Position numbers and translations under genes: made by a program. From positions 1 through 7,800 of the forward strand of contig JAEDGE010000094.1 in NCBI GenBank assembly GCA_016297675.1: DNA of 7,800 nt. The letters run 5' to 3'. Below, piece by piece: positions 1-5,603 of this stretch (position 1 is its first letter; every line of letters starts with the position of its first letter). The DNA comes from Oscillospiraceae bacterium. Lineage in GTDB: Bacteria; Bacillota; Clostridia; Oscillospirales; Ruminococcaceae. The notes under the pieces were generated by a model. The model saw nothing but the letters and a program-made list of their open reading frames with translations. It ran no database searches and was not told the origin of the DNA.

Positions 1-106
1 TGCTATCGCCGCTCACGGTAGTGGTGGTATCACTGGTTGTTGTTGTGCTATCGCCACTTACGGTCGTGGTGGTTTCACTGCTTACAGTCGTAGTAGTAGT
101 TGTTGT
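1..106 (-). repeat. 45-bp tandem repeat encoding the Thr-rich linker
   Basis: The segments starting at 2 and 47 are near-identical over about 30 bases and lie 45 bp apart, both encoding TTTTVSGDS followed by more Thr. A third, more diverged unit (TTTTTTTVSSE) follows up to 106. The array continues to the window edge, so the copy number is unknown. It is in frame and within the secreted protein gene. Confidence 0.75.
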
Positions 107-1291
107 ACTGGTTTCATCCTTTTCCTTATCCGTGATGGTACGTACTACGTTAAAGTAAGCACTTGCTTCGCTCAAGGTACCCTTTATGGTAACTGTCTTG
201 TAAGAAGAAACATATTCTCTGTCCGGATTTGCTGCTTCATAAGCAACCTTTACATCATCTGCTTCTGCATCCGGAACCTGGAATGTTACGGTATAAACGC
301 TGTCTGCTGCATCAAATGTGAAGTTAGAAGCTTCATTCAATGTTGCAATGACATCATCCATGGTTACATCAAATGTAACCTGTGCACCGGTGCTGGAAGC
401 GACGCTGTTCACTTCTTCTACAACTTTATTCAGAAGATCGCTGTACTCAGCGAGTTCTGCTACGCTACCCGGCACTTCAAACCGTGTTGTACGCTCATTG
501 AACTCTGCCTTTGCCCATGCAGCAAAGCTGTCTGCATCTGCAAAGGTGTTGCTGTAAACCTTTTCAAATGCCTTATTTGCATAATCATAAGCCTTGTTCA
601 ATTTCTTCTGATAAGTATCCAGAAGATTTGTCAGATCTGCATAGGTATCATACATTGCCATCTTTGTGGTCAATTCTACCTTCAGATCCTGTACAGTGCT
701 TGCAATGTAAGCCTTTGCAGTAGATGGTGTAACGGTATTGCCATCTTCATCAACAAAATTACCGCCGCCAACAAATGTCTTGGAATCGGAAACGCCGTAG
801 CCGTTTACCACTGCGGTATAAGTGCCCTTCTTTTCCAGCATGCTGAAATCAATCTTGTCAACCAAAGAAGCAGCACCCTGCTTGGTCAATTCATTTTTGA
901 TTGCCTGAATGATGTTGCTCTGCACATAGCTGGTGGCATCTACCTGACCAGTTACATAAATTACGCTATCCTTTACCTGAACAACCGGATCGCCTACCAG
1001 ACAAGCCTTCAGCTTTTCTACATATTCTGCATTCTTACCAGAAAAATGTGCAGCGTCCAGAATGGATGCAACATCCAATGTCTGATTGACACCTTCCATC
1101 TGAATCAGTGCACTTTCTGCCTTTGTACCCCACTCGGATTCTGTTTTATCCGGTGCGATATAGAGCATGGAATCTACGCTGAATACTTCCGGCTCTGCAA
1201 CTTCTGCGTATGTAACAACTGACAAACCCTGTGTCAGGGCAATTGGCAGTGCCGCAGCAATTGCGACTACTTTGTTAAAAGCCTTCTTCAT
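1..1291 (-). CDS. Secreted protein of unknown function with Thr-rich linker, 3' end missing
   Basis: Reading is open from ATG at 1291 to the window edge, giving 430 residues without a stop; the C-terminus lies outside. The start is supported by a purine-rich GGGAAAGG four bases upstream and by a clear signal peptide (MKKAFNK, a hydrophobic stretch to about residue 26, probable cleavage after TYA at residue 29). Residues 30-390 match no family I can name. Residues about 215-300 are Lys/Ala/Glu-rich and look helical, and about 315-390 look like a beta-rich domain. From residue 394 the chain becomes almost pure Thr with Ser, including two TTTTVSGDS units 15 residues apart. Such linkers join modules in secreted Ruminococcus proteins and often precede a dockerin or cell-wall anchor, so one may lie just outside the window (inference). 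It is transcribed alone from the promoter near 1517-1545. No catalytic motif was seen. Confidence 0.85.
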   Translation of the reverse strand, partial: MKKAFNKVVAIAAALPIALTQGLSVVTYAEVAEPEVFSVDSMLYIAPDKTESEWGTKAESALIQMEGVNQTLDVASILDAAHFSGKNAEYVEKLKACLVGDPVVQVKDSVIYVTGQVDATSYVQSNIIQAIKNELTKQGAASLVDKIDFSMLEKKGTYTAVVNGYGVSDSKTFVGGGNFVDEDGNTVTPSTAKAYIASTVQDLKVELTTKMAMYDTYADLTNLLDTYQKKLNKAYDYANKAFEKVYSNTFADADSFAAWAKAEFNERTTRFEVPGSVAELAEYSDLLNKVVEEVNSVASSTGAQVTFDVTMDDVIATLNEASNFTFDAADSVYTVTFQVPDAEADDVKVAYEAANPDREYVSSYKTVTIKGTLSEASAYFNVVRTITDKEKDETSTTTTTTTVSSETTTTVSGDSTTTTSDTTTTVSGDS

Positions 1292-1510
1292 TGTGCCTTT
1301 CCCTCTCTTCTTTCAATTTTTCGTGCGATCAAGCGTGATGCACAGACGTGATTGCATTTGTGCAGCCTCATTTCCCCTCACTATAACTGCCCTGTTCCTA
1401 CTTCCATGTGACCGGATTCGCAGAACGAGATACCGGATGTTCCATGAATGCCTGAAAGCACTTACCATCGCTTATAGCACGGGTGCATAAACTGCCATAA
1501 ACGATTTACA
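1292..1510 (-). other. Long untranslated leader of the secreted protein gene
   Basis: If transcription starts about seven bases after the -10 at 1517-1522, the mRNA carries about 220 untranslated bases, far more than the 45-75 bases of its neighbours. Weak pairing can be drawn, for example TGCACA (1338-1343) with TGTGCA (1358-1363), and a CCGG pair at about 1412-1436. No internal U-tract terminator was seen, and I matched it to no riboswitch class. The longest reading frames here are short and lack ribosome binding sites. Confidence 0.45.
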
Positions 1511-1516
1511 TAATGT

Positions 1517-1545
1517 ATTTTAACACATTCTTTCCGGCTTGTCAA
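1517..1545 (-). promoter_or_regulatory. Sigma-A promoter of the secreted protein gene (extended -10)
   Basis: Read on the minus strand, TTGACA (1545-1540) is followed by exactly 17 bp and TAAAAT (1522-1517). TGT immediately before the -10 supplies the extended -10 TG. Transcription would start near 1510. Confidence 0.75.
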
Positions 1546-1605
1546 GCCCATAATTTTAATTTCTTTAAAATTATTGCATGGAAATTTCGGGCGAATTTGT
1601 ACGTT

Positions 1606-1652
1606 TTTCACAATTTCAGCGCTTTTTCAACACCTTTCAACACTCTTTCAAC
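1606..1652. repeat. Helically phased TTTCAAC direct-repeat array
   Basis: TTTCAAC occurs at 1625-1631, 1635-1641 and 1646-1652, spaced 10 and 11 bp, so all three lie on the same DNA face. Related TTTCACA (1606) and TTTCAGC (1614) precede them. The array sits about 60-110 bp upstream of the -35 of the secreted protein gene, a common place for an activator or repressor array. No regulator is identified. Confidence 0.45.
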
Positions 1653-1718
1653 CAAACTTTTATGTGCAATTGGTGAAAGAATCTTGCTGCTGCTGCGGTT
1701 TTTTTCGTCAACTACTAT

Positions 1719-1763
1719 AAAAAACACAAACAGCCTGCAAGAAAAAAATGCAGACTGTTTGTG
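1719..1763 (-). terminator. Intrinsic terminator, probably of the htrA-like gene
   Basis: CACAAACAG (1725-1733) pairs with CTGTTTGTG (1755-1763). After one mismatch, CTGCA (1735-1739) pairs with TGCAG (1749-1753), closing an A-rich loop. On the minus strand the stem is followed by six T (complement of 1719-1724). The plus-strand side has no T-tract, so it acts on leftward transcripts. It lies about 280 bases beyond the protease stop, with the hairpin element in between. Confidence 0.75.
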
Positions 1764-1851
1764 CTGGAAAAATAATAAGGAGAATGTATGAAGAAAGCAA
1801 ATTTCTGATTCCGACCGAATGTCCCAAATTTGACAACGGCAGGAATGGTCA

Positions 1852-2024
1852 TATACTGTCCTCTATTGCAAACAACGGTGTTGTTTGCAGTGCCGCTAAA
1901 AGCGGCTGCAAAGCCATCGGCTTTGCGAGGACAGTATGAACGGCGGCTCTTGGTGGCAAAGCCACCACCGGCAATGCATTGCCGGTATTGCAAAATTGTA
2001 GATTTTGCAATAGAGCCTAGTATA
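1852..2024. mobile_element. MITE-like element of six consecutive hairpins with terminal inverted repeats
   Basis: The ends 1852-1872 and 2004-2024 are 21-bp inverted repeats: outer TATACT and inner CTCTATTGCAAA are identical, with three differing bases between. Both ends can be read as TA flanking a core of TACT...AGTA, as with TA-target (IS630/mariner-type) MITEs; this is inference. Inside are six adjacent hairpins: 1867-1889 (10-bp stem), 1892-1906 (5 bp), 1908-1926 (8 bp), 1951-1967 (7 bp), 1967-1986 (a perfect 20-bp palindrome) and 1986-2012 (11-bp stem). An exact inverted copy of the left end, GAGGACAGTAT, occurs at 1927-1937, suggesting a nested or composite history. No transposase is encoded. 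It lies 15 bases beyond the protease stop and would form part of that mRNA's 3' tail. It could instead be a REP-like intergenic palindrome cluster. Confidence 0.6.
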
Positions 2025-2039
2025 ACACAATCAGCTGCG

Positions 2040-3776
2040 TTAAGACTGCTGATTCTTTGTGATTTCTTTCAATACCACGTTTACCCTCTGTTCCTGTCCA
2101 TTCCGGACAATGGTCAGCGTGATAGTATCGCCGGCATTGAATTCATTTTTATAGTTATTCAGCTCTTCTGTGGTCTGAATTGTATTATCATTAATCGCTG
2201 TAATGATGTCACCAACCTGTAAACCGGCTTCATCTGCTGCTCCGCCTTCGGTGATACTAATAATATATGCACCAATTGGCAGATTGTAAGCCTGTGAAAC
2301 GGCTTCCGAAACATCCTGACAACTGATTCCTAACTGTGGTCTACCGGTTACATAGCCATAGTTAATCAAATCGTCTACGATTTCCCGTGCCTCTGTCATC
2401 GGAATCGCAAATCCAATGCCTTCAATGGTTGCCCCGCTGGAGGACACACTGGAAGACATTTTTGCAGAATTGATGCCGATGACCTGACCGGAACTGTTAA
2501 TCAGCGGACCGCCGGAGTTGCCATTATTGATTGCCGTATCGGTTTGAATCAATGTCATCGTCTTGTCATTGATCGTGACTTTTCGATTTAGTGCGGAAAT
2601 AATACCGCAAGTAACGGTATTTTGCAGCTCCAGACCCAGTGGATTCCCAATCGCTACAACTGTGTCCCCGACCTGACAGCTGTCACTGTCTCCAAACTCT
2701 GCTGCAACCAAACCGATCTGGTCTACCTTTAATACAGCAAGGTCTGTTTCAATATCATAAGCGACTACCTTTGCATCATAGGTTGTTTCTTCATCGGACA
2801 TTCGGATTTCCACAGCAGTGGCTTCTCCGCAACCATATTCCGAATCATAGATAACATGGGCATTGGTGACAATATAGCCGTCTTCCCGCATAATAATTCC
2901 TGTACCCACACCGGTTACTGCACGGGAGCTGTTTCCACCATTCCCAAACATTCCAAATCCATAACTATAATTATAGTTGTTCGACATCTGGAAGGTTGCC
3001 TGTACGCCAACAACAGAAGGTTTTACCTTCTTGACAATATCTCGGATGGACATGGCATCTGTACCAGCTGATAATTCAATCCAGCTCTGTGCTGTACTAT
3101 CGCTCAGACCTACTGTGCTGTTCTGATTACTGTCTGCCTGCTGTTCCTCTGTCGTATTCTCAGCAACTTCAGAAGAAGTACTGCTGCTATCCGCTGGCAC
3201 CAACTTTTTAGAATTTTGCACCGCATTGAAAATGCCGATGGAACCAGCAGAAACAACTGCCATTGCTGCGACAAATGCCACCGCCTTCATCCAGAAATGG
3301 CTTTTTTTCTTTGGTGGTTTCCCACTGCCGGAAACCTGTGCCGGTGTATTTGGATTAGAATAATAGTTCACATAACTATATCCCTGCTGTGCGGATTTAT
3401 TGTTAGCAGCATTCCCCATATTGCCGGGCTGTGCGGTATAACTTGTGGCACTGTTACTGGAATAGCCGCCCGAAACCGGAGATTTCGGATAGCCATAACT
3501 TCCGGATGCCGTACCGGTACCATAACCGGATGTGTTGCTGACATTTGAGGCTCCATAGCTGTTTGTGTTTGCAGCATGGTAGCCAGTTGTATCATAAGCA
3601 GTTGTGCTGCCAGTGTTCGTTACACCATTATAATTGCCTGTTGTGTTTGATACGCTGCTGTCTGCGGATGTACCTGCATGAGGAGCAGCCTGTTCTGGCT
3701 GTTTACTTTCTGATGCCGATGTGTTCGTAGTATTTGTCATATCGTGCTTCATTCTATCCTGTTCCCGTTCATACAT
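2040..3776 (-). CDS. htrA: HtrA/DegP-type membrane-anchored serine protease with one PDZ domain
   Basis: Surface quality-control protease of the S1C trypsin-like family, expected to degrade or refold misfolded exported proteins outside the membrane. With 578 residues from the chosen start, residues 1-155 are a Ser/Thr/Asn/Gly/Tyr-rich cytoplasmic tail, PPKKK at about 155 is a basic stop, and about 162-186 form one membrane helix. A Ser/Thr/Glu-rich linker follows. The protease domain (about 245-465) has a complete triad: His307 in TNAHV, Asp345 in TDLAVLKV and Ser421 in GNSGGP. A PDZ domain fills about 480-572 (GAADEAGLQVGDII). ATG at 3776 is preferred because GAAAGG ends nine bases upstream; an ATG at 3785 directly abuts that site. 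The N-terminal tail is longer than in Bacillus HtrA. It has its own promoter at 3849-3877. Confidence 0.93.
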   Translation of the reverse strand: MYEREQDRMKHDMTNTTNTSASESKQPEQAAPHAGTSADSSVSNTTGNYNGVTNTGSTTAYDTTGYHAANTNSYGASNVSNTSGYGTGTASGSYGYPKSPVSGGYSSNSATSYTAQPGNMGNAANNKSAQQGYSYVNYYSNPNTPAQVSGSGKPPKKKSHFWMKAVAFVAAMAVVSAGSIGIFNAVQNSKKLVPADSSSTSSEVAENTTEEQQADSNQNSTVGLSDSTAQSWIELSAGTDAMSIRDIVKKVKPSVVGVQATFQMSNNYNYSYGFGMFGNGGNSSRAVTGVGTGIIMREDGYIVTNAHVIYDSEYGCGEATAVEIRMSDEETTYDAKVVAYDIETDLAVLKVDQIGLVAAEFGDSDSCQVGDTVVAIGNPLGLELQNTVTCGIISALNRKVTINDKTMTLIQTDTAINNGNSGGPLINSSGQVIGINSAKMSSSVSSSGATIEGIGFAIPMTEAREIVDDLINYGYVTGRPQLGISCQDVSEAVSQAYNLPIGAYIISITEGGAADEAGLQVGDIITAINDNTIQTTEELNNYKNEFNAGDTITLTIVRNGQEQRVNVVLKEITKNQQS

Positions 3777-3785
3777 AAGAATCAT

Positions 3786-3792
3786 CCTTTCT
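3786..3792 (-). promoter_or_regulatory. Ribosome binding site that decides the htrA start
   Basis: On the minus strand AGAAAGG is followed directly by ATG (3785) and nine bases later by ATG (3776). The first leaves no spacer, so translation most likely begins at 3776. A very similar GGAAAGGATGA serves the esterase gene, where the adjoining ATG is likewise not the start. Confidence 0.6.
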
Positions 3793-3848
3793 ATTGAAAA
3801 CCGCTGCCATACTGCATTGGTCTATCTGTTCTTTTCTCTATGTTTATT

Positions 3849-3877
3849 ATTATACGCTGCATTGTGATAACTTTATG
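3849..3877 (-). promoter_or_regulatory. Promoter of the htrA-like gene with perfect -10 and poor -35
   Basis: TATAAT lies at 3854-3849 on the minus strand. At 17 bp the -35 position reads CATAAA, a poor match, and there is no TG extension. A perfect -10 with a weak -35 overlapped by direct repeats suggests dependence on an activator. Transcription would start near 3842, giving a leader of about 65 bases. Confidence 0.55.
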
Positions 3878-3882
3878 ATAAC
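3865..3882 (-). promoter_or_regulatory. Direct repeat GTTATCA-N4-GTTATCA over the htrA -35, candidate response-regulator site
   Basis: Exact heptamers at 3882-3876 and 3871-3865 (minus-strand reading) have an 11-bp period and bracket the -35 position. Two hexamers with an N5 gap over the -35 is the layout of OmpR/PhoB-type regulator sites, including the CiaR sites that control htrA in streptococci (TTTAAG-N5-TTTAAG). The sequence differs and no regulator gene is visible, so the assignment is inference. Confidence 0.5.
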
Positions 3883-3971
3883 AACCGGAAAACATCGTTA
3901 AACACACATGGATTCCCATTTTCACAATCGAACATTTCCAAAAACACCATTACAAGCAGTCGTTTTCACAG

Positions 3972-4010
3972 AAAAATGCCCCTTACAGAACTGCCGATGT
4001 ACTGTAAGGG
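3972..4010 (-). terminator. Intrinsic terminator of the dockerin esterase gene
   Basis: CCCTTACAG (3980-3988) and CTGTAAGGG (4002-4010) form a perfect 9-bp stem with a 13-base loop. On the minus strand the stem is followed by GCA and five T (complement of 3972-3976). It starts 27 bases after the esterase stop codon. The slight gap before the T-tract makes it somewhat weaker than ideal. Confidence 0.7.
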
Positions 4011-4036
4011 ACAAAATCACAAAACTATTTTCAAGT

Positions 4037-5158
4037 TTAATCCTCAAAAGATGCATCCAATCCGGCTGACTGCCGTGCATAATAACTCAGAATCCGAACG
4101 GCATCTTCTACACTGATGGTACCATCCCTATCAATATCCGCAGCCGTTTTCTGTGCCGGTGTCAACTGCCCACCCAGTGCAGCGGATACCCGTGCATATT
4201 CTGTCAACGTTGCAACAGCATCTTCTACGGCAACTTTTCCATCCCCATCTACATCACCCAATGTATAAACCGGCTCTGTTACCGCAGGCAGATACCCACT
4301 TGCCAGCAGCACTTCGGCAATGATTGCATGCCCTTCCGCATTCGGATGCACATCTGCATTAGAAATATTCGTGTAACTCCAAGCGTGTCCTTTAAATGCT
4401 GCATAAATATCAGCTGCATAGATACTGCCTGCCTCTGCCTGATTCCGGATATTTTCGTTCAATCCAGTTGGCACCAAAGTATTGCCATTCAGACTGCCTT
4501 CCAGGAACTGATACACCAAGCCGCTGGAAAACAGATTCAAGGTACTGATTGCACTATCGGACAAACCCGTTTCATCTTCTTCAATGCTTGCCGGATCATA
4601 AACCGTTTGAAAAGCAAGTTTCGCATTGCTGTTGGTGCTTTGCAGCTGAAGAATGATATTGTTGATATTTTCATTGGCTGTTGCCACTGCCGGCGGAATG
4701 TTCTTCATCAAATACCGTTGAAATGCCAGCTGATTTGCCTTTACTGCTGCTGCCAAATCAGAAATACTATCGTAATCGTTGATGGAAACCACATCGTTGT
4801 CCAGAATTGGCTGCAACACATCATTTGCACCAATGGAAACCAGAATGACATCTGCACTTGCAACCGCTCCCTGTACAGTCGCATCCGTTTGCAGCATTTG
4901 CAAGAGTTCCGCTGTTGTCATACCGTCCTGTGCCAGATTGGTCACTTTCTGATTCATAGACTGCTCCAGCAAGGACACATAGGACTGGGAAGAATCTGCC
5001 AGACCATAGCCCGTGCTAATGCTGTCGCCCAATACCAGAACTTGATAGGGAACAATGGTTTCTCCGTCAGCCGCTGCCGGCACTGCTGGTAACGTCATCG
5101 CTGCAATGGTCAACGCTGCCGCAGCAGCAATTGCCCTGCCTGTCCTTCTATTTTTCAT
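4037..5158 (-). CDS. Secreted SGNH/GDSL hydrolase with C-terminal type I dockerin
   Basis: Extracellular esterase or lipase of the SGNH fold, probably docked onto a cohesin scaffold. Of 373 residues, 1-30 are a signal peptide (NRR, a long Ala-rich core, cleavage at AAA-DG). The hydrolase domain (about 36-290) has the nucleophile block LGDSIS (Ser46), the oxyanion block SIGAND (Asn112) and the C-terminal block ADVHPNAEGH (His271). Asp269 sits two residues before the His rather than the usual three. The dockerin (about 300-366) has two calcium loops: Asp302, 304, 306 with Asp313, and Asp341, 343, 345 with Asp352, each followed by a YARxSA helix end. There is almost no linker. A deacetylase acting on plant polysaccharide is plausible but the substrate is not readable. 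ATG at 5158 follows GGAAAGG by ten bases. It has its own perfect promoter and terminator. Confidence 0.93.
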   Translation of the reverse strand: MKNRRTGRAIAAAAALTIAAMTLPAVPAAADGETIVPYQVLVLGDSISTGYGLADSSQSYVSLLEQSMNQKVTNLAQDGMTTAELLQMLQTDATVQGAVASADVILVSIGANDVLQPILDNDVVSINDYDSISDLAAAVKANQLAFQRYLMKNIPPAVATANENINNIILQLQSTNSNAKLAFQTVYDPASIEEDETGLSDSAISTLNLFSSGLVYQFLEGSLNGNTLVPTGLNENIRNQAEAGSIYAADIYAAFKGHAWSYTNISNADVHPNAEGHAIIAEVLLASGYLPAVTEPVYTLGDVDGDGKVAVEDAVATLTEYARVSAALGGQLTPAQKTAADIDRDGTISVEDAVRILSYYARQSAGLDASFED

Positions 5159-5209
5159 AAAGTTTCATCCTTTCCAATGTATCGGCGTTGTTTTCCTGTT
5201 TGTGATTGC

Positions 5210-5238
5210 ATTATAACATACCATCCACAATCTGTCAA
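5210..5238 (-). promoter_or_regulatory. Perfect consensus promoter of the dockerin esterase gene
   Basis: On the minus strand TTGACA (5238-5233), a 17-bp spacer and TATAAT (5215-5210) match the consensus at all twelve positions, with TGT before the -10. Transcription would start near 5203, leaving a leader of about 45 bases. This suggests strong basal expression. Confidence 0.85.
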
Positions 5239-5267
5239 GTGGAAAATGAAGGCTTTGTAAAGAAAAC

Positions 5268-5313
5268 TAAAATACAAAATGACGCAGCCGATATTGCTAC
5301 CGACTGCGTCATT
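5268..5313 (-). terminator. Intrinsic terminator between two leftward promoters
   Basis: AATGACGCAG (5278-5287) and CTGCGTCATT (5304-5313) form a perfect 10-bp stem with a 16-base loop. Continuing on the minus strand, the sequence is T-rich (TTTTGTATTTTAG). The plus-strand side lacks a T-tract. It lies between the promoter at 5380-5408 and the esterase promoter. Confidence 0.65.
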
Positions 5314-5373
5314 CCAACAATGAGAAAAAGAAAAATTGAAGTATTCGTTTTTTTGCATCCGTTTTACTGGTAT
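5268..5373 (-). ncRNA. Candidate small RNA (~100 nt) or attenuated upstream transcript
   Basis: A perfect promoter (5380-5408) fires leftward from about 5373 and meets a terminator at 5278-5313 roughly 100 bases later. The interval holds no convincing gene: an ATG-initiated frame runs straight through the terminator stem and lacks a good ribosome binding site. The 5' half is A/U-rich and probably unpaired, and the 3' end is the terminator stem, a layout typical of small regulatory RNAs. It could instead be a distal promoter for the esterase, gated by the terminator. I recognise no known RNA family. Confidence 0.45.
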
Positions 5374-5379
5374 GTGTTT

Positions 5380-5408
5380 ATTATAGCAGATACCGCCCAA
5401 AATGTCAA
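5380..5408 (-). promoter_or_regulatory. Perfect consensus promoter without an evident gene
   Basis: On the minus strand TTGACA (5408-5403), 17 bp and TATAAT (5385-5380), preceded by TGC (extended -10). All twelve consensus bases match, as in the esterase promoter 170 bp further along. It would start the candidate small RNA near 5373. Confidence 0.75.
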
Positions 5409-5544
5409 CTGTTTTTCCACAAGAAAAAATATTTTCATGCCATCTGCACAAATATAGAGTTCGATTTTTGTCCATTTTTCTAAAAATTCCGTTGTAGAAC
5501 GAGCGAAAACCAGACACATAAAACGAATCTGTGGAACACACGAC

Positions 5545-5581
5545 AAAAATCGGTATCTGCACTGTCCTGCAAATACCGATT
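5545..5581 (-). terminator. Intrinsic terminator of the FkbM-type methyltransferase gene
   Basis: AATCGGTAT (5548-5556) pairs with ATACCGATT (5573-5581). The stem continues as CTGCA with TGCAA apart from one mismatch, closing a 6-base loop. On the minus strand it ends in five T (complement of 5545-5549), overlapping the stem foot. It begins 23 bases after the stop codon. Confidence 0.8.
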
Positions 5582-5603
5582 CTCTCTGCTTGAAATAAGC
5601 AAT

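Noticed and set aside
1686..1707. Plus-strand CTG repeats followed by seven T, resembling a terminator
   Set aside because: No adequate stem forms immediately before the T-run, and no rightward gene precedes it.
1779..1808. Plus-strand AAGGAG with well-spaced ATG (1788) and a six-codon frame MKKANF
   Set aside because: It resembles a gene start, but the frame stops at once and no plus-strand promoter was convincing. It may be a relic or chance.
1748..1939. Open frames across the hairpin element, 63 codons plus strand and 92 codons minus strand
   Set aside because: They are translations of palindromes, without family resemblance or suitable ribosome binding sites.
1852..2024. Hairpin cluster as a CRISPR array
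   Set aside because: The stems differ from one another and there are no equal-length direct repeats separated by unique spacers.
4328..5092. 254-codon plus-strand open frame opposite the esterase gene
   Set aside because: It is Cys/Ile/His-rich, lacks a ribosome binding site and matches no family, while the opposite strand encodes a clear SGNH-dockerin protein.
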